A stretch of DNA of 64,000 nucleotides from Lentzea alba (GTDB taxonomy: Bacteria > Actinomycetota > Actinomycetes > Mycobacteriales > Pseudonocardiaceae). Each line of letters begins with the position of its first letter. The first letter of the stretch is position 1. Position numbers and translations under genes: made by a program. This document shows positions 18,328 through 26,556 of this stretch, one piece after another. Location of the stretch: assembly GCF_011067745.1 (NCBI RefSeq), contig NZ_JAAMPJ010000001.1, positions 1 to 64,000 on the forward strand. The letters are read 5' to 3'. The notes below the pieces were generated by a model that was not told the DNA's origin, made no database searches, and saw nothing but the letters and a program-made list of their open reading frames with translations.

Positions 18328-20358
18328 ATGCCTTTCCACTACGACAAGGACTCAGACGGCATCGTCACGCTGACGATGGACATGTCCGGCTCCGCGAACG
18401 TCATGAACCTCGAGTACCGGGACCTGATGGGCGAAGCGGTCTCCCGCCTCGAAGGCGACGAGATCACCGGTGTGATCATCACGTCCGCCAAGAAGACGTT
18501 CTTCGCGGGCGGCGACCTGAACGTGCTGATCGCGATCACCCCGGAGAACGCCTCCCAGGCCCTGGAAGGCGTCGAGGAGCTCAAGTCCCAGCTGCGCCGC
18601 CTGGAGAAGCTCGGCAAGCCGGTCGTGGCCGCGATCAACGGGTCCGCGCTCGGTGGCGGGTTCGAGATCGCACTGGCCTCGCACCGCCGGATCGTGTTGA
18701 ACGACAACAGCATCCGCGTCGGCCTGCCCGAGGCCACGCTGGGCCTGCTGCCCGGTGGTGGTGGCGTCACGCGCATGGTGCGGCTGCTCGGCGTGCAGAA
18801 GGCGTTGCCGTTGCTCATGGAGGGCAAGCAGCTGCGGCCCGAGCGGGCGCTGCAGGCCGGAGTCGTGCACCAGCTCGTGGAGACGCGCGAGGAGCTGATC
18901 TCCGAGGCCCGTGCGTGGATCCTGGCGAACCCGGCGCCCGTGCAGCCGTGGGACGTGCAGGGCGCGGGTGTGCCGGACCTGAAGTTCGGTGACCCCAACA
19001 GTTACGGCCTGCTGGGCGCGGCTCCTGCCGTGCTGCGCAAGAAGTCGCACGGCGCGTACCCGGCGCCGGAGAAGATCATGGCGACCGCGGTCGAGGGTGC
19101 CTACGTCGACTTCGACACGGCGCTGAAGATCGAGGGCCGCTACTTCCTGGAACTGGCCTCGGGTCAGGTTTCCAAGAACATGATCACCGCGTTCTGGTTC
19201 AACCTCAACGAGGTCAACGGCCGCGCGTCGTCGACGGGCAAGCGCGTGGCGAAGCTCGGCGTGCTGGGCGCGGGCATGATGGGCGCTGGTATCGCCGAGG
19301 TGTCAGCGAAAGCCGGGATCGAGGTCGTCCTGAAGGACGTGACGCTCGAAGCGGCCCAGAAGGGCGCTGGGGGCCTGGAAGGCGTCAAGCCGACCGACTC
19401 CGACGACGACCTCGCGGGCTGCGACCTGATCATCGAGGCGGTGTTCGAGAACCGCGAGCTGAAGAACAAGGTGCTGGGCGCGGCAGAAGCCCAGGCGCTG
19501 CCGGACGCGGTGATCGCGTCCAACACCTCGACGCTGCCGATCACCGGGCTCGCCACGGCGGTTCCGGACGCCGAGCGGTTCATCGGCCTGCACTTCTTCT
19601 CGCCCGTGCCGAAGATGCGGCTGGTGGAGATCATCCGCGGCGAGCGGACGTCCGAGGAGACGCTGCAGCGGGCGCTCGACTACGTGCGGCAGATCGGGAA
19701 GACGCCGATCGTGGTCAACGACTCGCGCGGCTTCTACACCTCGCGGACGTTCGGCACGTACGTGGTCGAGGCGATCTCGATGCTGGCCGAGGGCGTCGCA
19801 CCGGCGTTGATCGAGAACGTCGCGCGCAAGGCGGGCATGGCCGTCGGGCCGTTGGCGGTGTCCGACGAGGTGACCCTGTCACTGCAGCTGAAGATCCACG
19901 ACCAGACGGTCGCCGACGACCCGTCGCTGGTGTCGGACAGCGCGGCCTACGACCTGATCCGCGAGATGGTCGGCCTGGGGCGCGCCGGGAAGTCCACGGG
20001 CGCGGGCTTCTACGAGTACCCGTCCGACGGCTCGAAGAAGTTCCTGTGGCCGGAGCTCACGACCCGGTACGTGAAGGCCGACGCCGGTGTGTCCGAGCAG
20101 GACGTGCGGGACCGGCTGCTGTTCGTGCAGGCGCTGGAAAGCGTGCGGTGCCTGGACGAGGGCGTGCTGACGTCGGTGGCGGACGCGAACATCGGCTCGA
20201 TCTTCGGGTTCGGCTTCGCGCCGTGGAGCGGCGGCACCTTGCAGTTCATCAACTCCTACGGCGTGCAGGCGTTCGTCGAGCGCGCGGACTACCTCGCCGA
20301 CACGTACGGGGAGCGGTTCCGCCCGCCCGCCTCGCTGCGGGAGCGCGACAAGTTCTAG
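18328..20358 (+). CDS. Enoyl-CoA hydratase / 3-hydroxyacyl-CoA dehydrogenase fusion (FadB-like), shortened
   Basis: 676 residues. The crotonase half (1-about 300) has the oxyanion-hole AALNG-like AAINGSALGGGFE and LPEATLGLLPGGGGVTRMVR, both catalytic glutamates being present. The NAD-binding half begins LGVLGAGMMGAGIAEVSAKA. The C-terminal part has SNTSTLPITGLA, HFFSPVPKMRLVEII (catalytic histidine) and GFYTSR. Between LKDVTLEAAQKG and KPTDSDDDLAGCDLIIEAVF only about eight residues (AGGLEGV) stand where the family usually has about 35-40, including a helical hairpin. This in-frame loss lies in the Rossmann domain. It may alter NAD binding. The stop shares CTAG with the convergent AraC gene. 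Confidence 0.9.
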   Translation: MPFHYDKDSDGIVTLTMDMSGSANVMNLEYRDLMGEAVSRLEGDEITGVIITSAKKTFFAGGDLNVLIAITPENASQALEGVEELKSQLRRLEKLGKPVVAAINGSALGGGFEIALASHRRIVLNDNSIRVGLPEATLGLLPGGGGVTRMVRLLGVQKALPLLMEGKQLRPERALQAGVVHQLVETREELISEARAWILANPAPVQPWDVQGAGVPDLKFGDPNSYGLLGAAPAVLRKKSHGAYPAPEKIMATAVEGAYVDFDTALKIEGRYFLELASGQVSKNMITAFWFNLNEVNGRASSTGKRVAKLGVLGAGMMGAGIAEVSAKAGIEVVLKDVTLEAAQKGAGGLEGVKPTDSDDDLAGCDLIIEAVFENRELKNKVLGAAEAQALPDAVIASNTSTLPITGLATAVPDAERFIGLHFFSPVPKMRLVEIIRGERTSEETLQRALDYVRQIGKTPIVVNDSRGFYTSRTFGTYVVEAISMLAEGVAPALIENVARKAGMAVGPLAVSDEVTLSLQLKIHDQTVADDPSLVSDSAAYDLIREMVGLGRAGKSTGAGFYEYPSDGSKKFLWPELTTRYVKADAGVSEQDVRDRLLFVQALESVRCLDEGVLTSVADANIGSIFGFGFAPWSGGTLQFINSYGVQAFVERADYLADTYGERFRPPASLRERDKF

Positions 20359-21305
20359 GCGCGGTAGGAGCCGGGTGAGGACCCGGTCCACCGCTTGAAA
20401 GCCCGGTGGAAGGCGCTCGCCTCGGAGAACCCGAGGCGCAGCGCCAACTCCTCCACCGACTCCCCGCCCCGCACCAGCGACGCCACCGCCTGGTCCCGCA
20501 GCAGCTGCTCGCGCACCTCGCGGAACGACGTCCCCTCCGCGGCGAGCCTCCTGCGCAACGTCGGCGCCGACACCCCCAACTGGCCCGCCACGGCCTCCAG
20601 CCCGGTCACCCCGCGCCCGAGCAACCGCCGCACGTGCCCCGCCGTGTCCGCACCGTGGTCCCGGCGCGACAACAACTCCGCCGGCGAGTGCCGCAAGAAG
20701 CGCTTGAGCGCCGCCTCGTCCTGCACGACCGGCATGCGCAGGAACTTCGGGTCGAACGCGATCGCGGTGGCGCGCGCGTCGAACTTCAGCGGACAGCCGA
20801 AGATCAGGTGGTACTCGGCGGCGTGAGCCGGTTCGGGATAAGCGAACTCGGCTTCCCGCAACGGAATGCGGCGACCGATGAGCCACGACGAGAACCGGTG
20901 CCACAGCACGAGAAGCGACTCGGTCAGGAAGTGGTCGGGATCGCCCGGCACTTCGAGCTCGAACCGGCCGGCGTCGAGCTGGAGGTGCAACGGTTCGTCG
21001 AAAAGCGAGTAGAAGGCGAGACCACGCCGGAGCGCCGACTCGAGGTCCGGACAATGAACCGCCAGCAGGCACATCATCGCGAACGTGCCGCGTTTCGACG
21101 GCCGCGGCCCGAACCCCATGAACTCGTCGTCGAGAACTTCCCAAAGCGTCTGAATGAGCTTGGTGTACTGCGCGGGCGTGACCCGCGCACGGTCGTCGGC
21201 GAGCAAACTGGCCGGAATGCCCGCACCGCCAAGCACGTCGGACGGCGCCGGGCACGCGCGGAGAGCCGCGCGCACGTAGTGAATCGCCACGGTCCGGGTG
21301 TGCAC
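20355..21305 (-). CDS. AraC-family transcriptional regulator
   Basis: About 316 residues. The N-terminal part (to about residue 220) resembles the arabinose-binding-like domain of OruR/ArgR-type AraC regulators: GIPASLLADDRARVTPAQYT, TFAMMCLLAVHC, IFGCPLKFDARATAIAFDPK. The C-terminal DNA-binding region has two helix-turn-helix units: VAGQLGVSAPTLRRRLAAEG and LALRLGFSEASAFHRAFKRW. The GTG at 21305 has no Shine-Dalgarno, but TACTGT ends 5 nt before it (leaderless). It faces the beta-oxidation operon, and the stop codons overlap in a shared CTAG. That position suggests control of fatty-acid genes, an inference. Confidence 0.88.
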   Translation of the reverse strand: MHTRTVAIHYVRAALRACPAPSDVLGGAGIPASLLADDRARVTPAQYTKLIQTLWEVLDDEFMGFGPRPSKRGTFAMMCLLAVHCPDLESALRRGLAFYSLFDEPLHLQLDAGRFELEVPGDPDHFLTESLLVLWHRFSSWLIGRRIPLREAEFAYPEPAHAAEYHLIFGCPLKFDARATAIAFDPKFLRMPVVQDEAALKRFLRHSPAELLSRRDHGADTAGHVRRLLGRGVTGLEAVAGQLGVSAPTLRRRLAAEGTSFREVREQLLRDQAVASLVRGGESVEELALRLGFSEASAFHRAFKRWTGSSPGSYRA

Positions 21306-21324
21306 GAACCACAGTAAACGCCAC

Positions 21325-21370
21325 CGGCGGTGACGCGGCTCCGGGGAGAGTTGGAGTCGCGTCACCGCCG
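21325..21370 (-). terminator. Inverted repeat upstream of the AraC gene
   Basis: 13-bp perfect arms (CGGCGGTGACGCG / CGCGTCACCGCCG) spaced by 20 nt. It sits about 150 nt after the DM13 gene stop and 20 nt before the AraC-type start. It may be a terminator for the DM13 transcript or a regulatory site for the AraC gene; no T-run is evident. Confidence 0.45.
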
Positions 21371-21522
21371 ATGAAGGCCCACCCCAGTGAGCCGTACTCC
21401 TCGCCAACGGGGCTTCCGCACGCCCATCGGCAAGGGACGATGTTGTGTCCGTGACAGATAACGCTATGTGGTCTAGACCAGGAAAGTCAATAGCGCGAAG
21501 AGAGCAAGCGCGCCGCGATGTT

Positions 21523-22047
21523 TCAGGCTTGTTCCAACGGTGCTACAGCGAAGCCCGCGGAGAACCGCTGACACCAGATCACCACACTCCGAATGGCGGA
21601 CACGTCCACTCCGGCAGGAATTTCGTACACCTGGTCGCCACGATTTCCCTTCAACTTGCCAAGGCTGGTGAATCCTTGACCAAAGGTCTTCTCCGGCGAG
21701 CTGGAAGCGTGCGGCGAGAGGTAAACGTACAGGTCAGGGCCATCGCTCGTGTCCAGCGAGGCAAACTGGACCGAGTAGCCGTTGTTCGGCAGTTTGATGA
21801 GGCTCGCCTTACCGGTCGTGGCGTGCTCGAGTGAGCGCCACTCACCCGCGGCAACCTCTTTGGCCGTTTCGGCAACGGGCGCGGAAGCACTGGAAGTCTC
21901 CGACTGAGCCGTGGACGTCGGCACGAGCAGCGCTTCGTGCGTTTCGCGCACCGTGAGCAGCCGCCACGGCTGGAACAGGTACAACCCGACCCCGAGCGCA
22001 ACGACCAGCACGGCTGCGACGGGAATCAGAAATCGGCGATGCGGCAT
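21523..22047 (-). CDS. DM13-domain exported membrane-anchored protein
   Basis: 174 residues. A hydrophobic N-terminal segment (FLIPVAAVLVVALGVGLYLF) anchors or exports the protein. The C-terminal about 105 residues are a DM13 domain: GEWRSLEHATTGKASLIKL, then DGPDLYVYLSPH, LGKLKGNRGDQVYEIP, and VVIWCQRFSAGFAVAPL with the conserved cysteine of the family. DM13 domains are proposed, not proven, to take part in electron transfer or redox at the cell surface. It is divergent from a small membrane protein gene 61 nt away. Confidence 0.85.
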   Translation of the reverse strand: MPHRRFLIPVAAVLVVALGVGLYLFQPWRLLTVRETHEALLVPTSTAQSETSSASAPVAETAKEVAAGEWRSLEHATTGKASLIKLPNNGYSVQFASLDTSDGPDLYVYLSPHASSSPEKTFGQGFTSLGKLKGNRGDQVYEIPAGVDVSAIRSVVIWCQRFSAGFAVAPLEQA

Positions 22048-22108
22048 ACCGAAAATACTGGCCCAATCCAGACCAAAAAGAGCTTACGGAGTTGTTAGGG
22101 TCCCTGCC

Positions 22109-22459
22109 GTGGCGACACAGGCGAGGATCGGCCAGGCCGTGCTCGGAGTCCTGATGGTCGGCTGCGCGCTGACCGGTCTCTTCCCCAGACCGGTCCCCCT
22201 CCTCTTCGCCATCGCGGCAGTAGGCACAGCCAACGCCGCGTTCCCGCTCATGCGCACGTTCGGCTCCGCCCTGCTGGGCGGCGTGGCAGCCTCCTCGATC
22301 GCCCTCTCGTCCGTCCCGTTCGTCACCTGCTCCTCGCAACGCTTCACCGAAGTGTTCACCTGCACGGGTGACGCTCCGACGTGGCATCTGACCGGAACCG
22401 TGCTGGTAGCAGGCCTGTCCGGGGCCAGTTTGGTACTCGCCCGGATAACAGATCAGTGA
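22109..22459 (+). CDS. Small multi-pass membrane protein
   Basis: 116 residues starting at GTG (ATQARIGQAVLG). Four hydrophobic segments are seen: [51 protein letters not shown] and LTGTVLVAGLSGASLVLA. A loop CSSQRFTEVFTCTGDAP carries two cysteines. TAGGGT ends 7 nt before the start, suggesting a leaderless message. I do not recognise a family and assign no function. Confidence 0.6.
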   Translation: MATQARIGQAVLGVLMVGCALTGLFPRPVPLLFAIAAVGTANAAFPLMRTFGSALLGGVAASSIALSSVPFVTCSSQRFTEVFTCTGDAPTWHLTGTVLVAGLSGASLVLARITDQ

Positions 22460-22591
22460 CGGCGATCACTCAACCGGGGCCATCAAGAAGCCGATAAGGC
22501 AAGCAGGCGAGCGTTCTCCTGCGACTGGTCCACCCGGTAATCTCAGCGTGATCGCCCGACTTCCAACCGTGAGCATGTGAGGAGTACTGCT

Positions 22592-22987
22592 GTGCGCGCA
22601 CTGTGGGCCGCGGGTGGTTCCGCCGTGCTCGGGTCCGCGTTGCTCGGAGTGCTGGTGGGAATGGCGATCCACGGCATGGCCGACGACGATCCGTTGAGCA
22701 GAACACCCGAGTCCAGCTGGATCAGATCCACCTCCAGCACCCCGCCGAGCACAACCGAGAGCTCCACCCCGAACAGCAGTCCCCAGTCGAGCGCCTCCAG
22801 CAGCTCACCCCCGAGCACCCCACAAGCCCCGAAGAAAACCACCCCACCGCCGGCGATCACGAACCCGGCCCCGCCGCCCCCACCGCCAGCGGCCACCACC
22901 ACGGCCCCGTCATCATCCGGCTGGCCCTGCAGCCCCCTGAACCCGCTGCCGCCGCCCACCTGCAAAAACCTGGAAAACGGCCAGTAG
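22592..22987 (+). CDS. Exported Ser/Thr/Pro-rich protein
   Basis: 131 residues from GTG (GAGGAG 8 nt upstream). The N-terminal hydrophobic segment ALWAAGGSAVLGSALLGVLV is a signal or anchor. The rest is low-complexity: a Ser/Thr/Pro region, a run of prolines (PAPPPPPPAA), then a short tail with two cysteines (GWPCSPLNPLPPPTCKN). It looks like a cell-wall-spanning stalk or secreted small protein. No domain is recognised. Codon use is biased by composition but the reading frame is clean. Confidence 0.6.
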   Translation: MRALWAAGGSAVLGSALLGVLVGMAIHGMADDDPLSRTPESSWIRSTSSTPPSTTESSTPNSSPQSSASSSSPPSTPQAPKKTTPPPAITNPAPPPPPPAATTTAPSSSGWPCSPLNPLPPPTCKNLENGQ

Positions 22988-23079
22988 CCGAGGCAAAGGC
23001 GGAGCCGAACTGCTCTTCCCGTGCGGTCCGGGTGGGGCCGCAAGGCGACCACCCGCATGAGTCGCGACCACCCCGGCAA

Positions 23080-24105
23080 TCAAGCAGACTCGCGCCGAAC
23101 CAACACAGTAGGCAGCATCTGCTTCTTGCTCTTCACAGTCTCATCCCGAAGCAGCTTCATCAGGTGCTCGACCATGTGCTTGACCTGTTCATCGGAATCC
23201 TGCCGCACCGAAGTGAGCGGCGGCGAAGTGTGCTCGGCAATAGTCGCGTGATCGTCAAACCCGACCACCGCAACGTCCTCAGGCACCCGCCGCCCAGCCT
23301 CCTGCAACGTCTCCAACGCTCCAGCAGCCATCAAGTCCGAAGCCACGAAAACAGCATCCAGCGAAGGAATCCGAGACAACAACACGGACATGGCCTTGCG
23401 CCCACCCTCGCGAGTGAACCCACCGTCCTCAGTGACCCGAGCAGCCCCCTTGTCGTCCAACGACAAGGCCGACTTGAACCCGTTCAACCGATCAATGGCG
23501 GACAGCTCGTCCAGCGGCCCGGAAACGTGCACGATCTTCCGGCGCCCGAGCGACTTCAGGTGCTCGGTCGCCAACACCGCGCCACCCTCGTTGTCGTTGT
23601 CCACGAGGTGCATCCCCCGCAACGACCCCCACGGCTTACCGGCGTACACGACCGGCAGCGGGAGCTTCTTCACGATCGACACGAGTTCGTCGTTGCGGTG
23701 CGGCGCGAACACCAGGGCGCCGTCGACGTGTCCGCCGGCGAGGAACCGGTGTGCGCGCGCCTGGTCGTCCGGTGAGTGCACCAGCATCAGGACCATCTGC
23801 ACGTCGGCGTCGGCCAGCGCGCGGGCGCCTGCTCGGATCAGGCGCGCGAAGTGCGGGTCGTCGAAGATCTTGGGTTCCGGCTCGGAGAACACCACCGCGA
23901 CGGCGCCGGTGCGGCGTGTGACGAGGGCTCGAGCGGCGCGGTTCGGCTGGTAGCCAAGAGCGTGCACGGCGGCGTTGACGGCCTCCAGTGCCTCGGGGCT
24001 GACGCGCGGCGACGCGTTCAGCACTCGGGACGCCGTGGCGCGACTGACCCCAGCCCTCGCGGCAACGTCCTCCAGCGTCGGACGCGCGTGGTTGGACACG
24101 ACCAC
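23080..24105 (-). CDS. LacI-family transcriptional regulator
   Basis: About 341 residues. The N-terminal helix-turn-helix and hinge are PTLEDVAARAGVSRATASRV followed by LNASPRVSPEALEAVNAAVH. The periplasmic-binding-like effector domain follows, with VFVASDLMAAGALETLQEAG and VPEDVAVVGFDDHATIAEHT near the C-terminus. Several GTG/TTG codons are possible starts; GTG at 24105 has GAGGAG six nt upstream. The nearest sugar operon (26.5-31.1 kb) carries a classical palindromic LacI-type operator at its promoter. This is the only LacI gene in the window, so it is the likely regulator. The ligand is not known. Confidence 0.9.
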   Translation of the reverse strand: MVVSNHARPTLEDVAARAGVSRATASRVLNASPRVSPEALEAVNAAVHALGYQPNRAARALVTRRTGAVAVVFSEPEPKIFDDPHFARLIRAGARALADADVQMVLMLVHSPDDQARAHRFLAGGHVDGALVFAPHRNDELVSIVKKLPLPVVYAGKPWGSLRGMHLVDNDNEGGAVLATEHLKSLGRRKIVHVSGPLDELSAIDRLNGFKSALSLDDKGAARVTEDGGFTREGGRKAMSVLLSRIPSLDAVFVASDLMAAGALETLQEAGRRVPEDVAVVGFDDHATIAEHTSPPLTSVRQDSDEQVKHMVEHLMKLLRDETVKSKKQMLPTVLVRRESA

Positions 24106-24184
24106 CACCAACTCCTCGATGAAAACCTTTGAGTCGGCGGTCAGCTTAGCCGCAAGCGATCTCCGCGGAGGGTTTCCGCGCTGT

Positions 24185-25207
24185 TCATCGTGTTTTTTCA
24201 GCTACAACAGTTGCGATTGGCGTCTTCAGAGCACGCCCTCGGGGCGCGATCGACACCCGGAGCAGGCCGTCCTCCCGGCGTGTCGTGGTCTCCAGGCCCG
24301 CCCGCGCGGCCGTGCGGACCAGCGCGTCCTCCGACGGCAGGCACCACGCCACCAGCTCGGTGTACCCGGCGGCGCGGGCGTCGGAGGCGAGTGCGCCGAG
24401 CAGTGCCGCGCCCACGCCCCGGCGCTGCCACGCGTCCTCGACCAACAGCGAGACCTCGGCGCAGTCCGGTGTGCCGGTGTGGATGAGCTGGCCCAGCGCG
24501 ACCACCTGGTCCGCGCACTGGACGAGGATCGTGGTGCCGCGCGGCGGGTTGAGCAACCGGTGCAGCCAGCGGCGCGGCACGGTGCGCATGCCGGAGTGGT
24601 AGCGGTTGAACAACGTCCTCATGGAACACCGGGTGTGCAGGCCGGCGACGGCGTCCTCGTCCTCACCGGTGCCGGGGCGCAGCACCAAGGCCACGCCGTC
24701 ATCGCTGAGCATTCCCCGCACCGCCGGCGCCGGGGCCTCCACGAGGTCGAGCAACGCCTGCGCACGCGCGAGTTCCACCTGGGTGAACCTGGCCCAGCCG
24801 CGCCTGGCCACCATGTCTCCCAACTGGACCTGACCGTCCGCGGCCTCGCCGTGGGTCACGGAGTCGGCGGCCAGCACCTGTCGCAACGCCTCCGCGGTCT
24901 GGTCCGGGTCGGCGAGTGCCATCTTGGCCGCGCGCAACGCCGCCGTCGGCTGGTCGACGAGGTCCCGCACGTGGGCGCCGGTGATCCCGACGCGTTTGCC
25001 GCCCTCGCTGCGCACCGCCTCGACGAGGTCGGCGGGCAGCACGCCCTCTCCCGCCCGCACGACGATCTCGTCGAGCACTCCGCCGGGAACGGGGATCACC
25101 TGCAGCGCGAGCACGTTGCAGTCGGCGGCGGCCAGCCGGACCGTGACGCGGGCGAGCGCGCCGGGGCTGTCGCTGAGTTCGAAGCGCATGCGCCAGGTCG
25201 TCGTCAT
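24185..25207 (-). CDS. ACT domain-GNAT acetyltransferase fusion
   Basis: 340 residues. The N-terminus (to about 75) is an ACT ligand-binding domain: MRFELSDSPGALARVTVRLA, then NVLALQVIPVPGGVLDEIVV. A middle section of about 110 residues follows. The C-terminal GNAT domain shows LFNRYHSGMRTVP and AEVSLLVEDAWQRRGVGAAL (acetyl-CoA loop QRRGVG). ACT domains usually sense amino acids, so the acetyltransferase may be allosterically controlled by one, as described for amino-acid-regulated GNATs of actinobacteria. The substrate (protein lysine or small molecule) is unknown. It lies directly upstream of the LacI gene in the same direction. Confidence 0.82.
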   Translation of the reverse strand: MTTTWRMRFELSDSPGALARVTVRLAAADCNVLALQVIPVPGGVLDEIVVRAGEGVLPADLVEAVRSEGGKRVGITGAHVRDLVDQPTAALRAAKMALADPDQTAEALRQVLAADSVTHGEAADGQVQLGDMVARRGWARFTQVELARAQALLDLVEAPAPAVRGMLSDDGVALVLRPGTGEDEDAVAGLHTRCSMRTLFNRYHSGMRTVPRRWLHRLLNPPRGTTILVQCADQVVALGQLIHTGTPDCAEVSLLVEDAWQRRGVGAALLGALASDARAAGYTELVAWCLPSEDALVRTAARAGLETTTRREDGLLRVSIAPRGRALKTPIATVVAEKTR

Positions 25208-25278
25208 GCGTCAAGAGTTCACCGGGCTTGTTGCCGCGAGACGAACCACGGGTAAAACGATCGACATAGGGTTCGCTC

Positions 25279-26478
25279 ATGAGGAGAACTCTGGCCGCAG
25301 GCCTCACCCTGCTCACCGTCACCGCGCTGGCCACGCCCACTGCCGCCGCCCCCGAAGCGGCTGGTCAGAAGACCCCTGGGCAGGCCACCCTGACGAACTT
25401 CGCCTTTCTCCCGGCGGAGACCTACCTTCCCGGCAGCGAACCGAGCGGCGCGGCACTGGGGACGGCCCCGATCAACGGGGTCACGCCGCCGTTCGCCGAC
25501 CAGCCGATCCAGGGCTTCAGCGGGCTCGTCCGCAACAGCGACGGCACCTTCGACGCCATCTCCGACAACGGCTACGGCACCAAGGCCAACAGCGCGGACT
25601 TCCTGCTCCGCATCAACCGCATCGCGCCGAACTTCAAGACCGGCGTCGTCGACGTCGTCGGCGGCATCACGCTCACCGACCCGAACGGCCACATCCCGTT
25701 CCCGCTGACCAGGCCGGACCGGGTGATCACCGGCGCGGACATCGACATCGAGTCGGTCACCAGGGGCGCCGACGGCACCTACTGGATGGGTGACGAGTTC
25801 GGCCCCTACCTGCTGCACTTCGACCGGGCCGGCCGCCTGATGGCACCGCCGGTCCCGCTGCCGGGCGTGCGCGCTCCGGAGAACCCCGCAGGCAACCCGA
25901 ACCTGGGCGGCAGCAAGGGGTTCGAGGGCATCACGCTGTCCCCCGACGGCAAGACGATCAACGCGCTGCTGGAGGGCACCGTCGCCGGTGACACGCCGGG
26001 CACGCTGCGCCTCAACGAGTTCGACATCGCCGGCAACGCGTTCACCGGCAAGACCTGGCAGTACCAGCTGGAGAGCCCGAACTTCGCGATCGGTGACGCC
26101 ATCGCCGTCGACAACAACCGGCTGCTGATCGTCGAACGCGACAGCGCCCAGGGCGTCGACGCGATCGTCAAGCGCGTCTACCTCGCGGACAAGCGGGACA
26201 AGAACTCCGACGGCAAGCTCGACAAGACCATGGTCGCTGACCTGCTGAACCTCGCGAACCCTAAGCACGTCGGCGGGTTCGCGGACCCGTTCAAGTTCCC
26301 GTTCGTCACCATCGAGGACGTCACGATCCTCGACGACCGCACGCTCGCGGTGCTCAACGACAACAACTTCCCGTCGTCGTCTGGCCGCACCCCGGGCAAG
26401 CCGGACAACAACGAGTTCATCACCATCAGGCTCGCCGAGAACCTGCACGCCGACCCGAGGGTCCTGCGCAGGCGATAG
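25279..26478 (+). CDS. Secreted esterase-like / phytase-fold protein
   Basis: 399 residues with a Sec signal peptide (RRTLAAGLTLLTVTALATPT, cleavage expected after AAA-type Ala near 25). The mature protein is an esterase-like-phytase family beta-propeller: GFSGLVRNSDGTFDAISDNG, the acidic DIDIESVTRGADGTYWMGDE, GSKGFEGITLSPDG and AIAVDNNRLLIVERDS. The family removes phosphate or ester groups; the actual substrate is unknown. The start has no Shine-Dalgarno, but TAGGGT lies 6 nt before the ATG. It is convergent with the beta-glucosidase gene and separated from it by a strong terminator. Confidence 0.82.
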   Translation: MRRTLAAGLTLLTVTALATPTAAAPEAAGQKTPGQATLTNFAFLPAETYLPGSEPSGAALGTAPINGVTPPFADQPIQGFSGLVRNSDGTFDAISDNGYGTKANSADFLLRINRIAPNFKTGVVDVVGGITLTDPNGHIPFPLTRPDRVITGADIDIESVTRGADGTYWMGDEFGPYLLHFDRAGRLMAPPVPLPGVRAPENPAGNPNLGGSKGFEGITLSPDGKTINALLEGTVAGDTPGTLRLNEFDIAGNAFTGKTWQYQLESPNFAIGDAIAVDNNRLLIVERDSAQGVDAIVKRVYLADKRDKNSDGKLDKTMVADLLNLANPKHVGGFADPFKFPFVTIEDVTILDDRTLAVLNDNNFPSSSGRTPGKPDNNEFITIRLAENLHADPRVLRRR

Positions 26479-26486
26479 TCAGGAGA

Positions 26487-26529
26487 GCGCTCTCACCCGC
26501 GGCACAGAAGTGTCCGCGGGTGAGAGCGC
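26487..26529. terminator. Bidirectional terminator between esterase and beta-glucosidase genes
   Basis: A perfect 16-bp stem (GCGCTCTCACCCGCGG and complement) with an 11-nt loop, between convergent stop codons. The left flank also contains the 12-bp palindrome GAGAGCGCTCTC (26483-26494), the same core as the operator at 31112-31129. Confidence 0.85.
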
Positions 26530-26556
26530 CAAGCCCCCCTCGGCCCGCCTGCTGGG

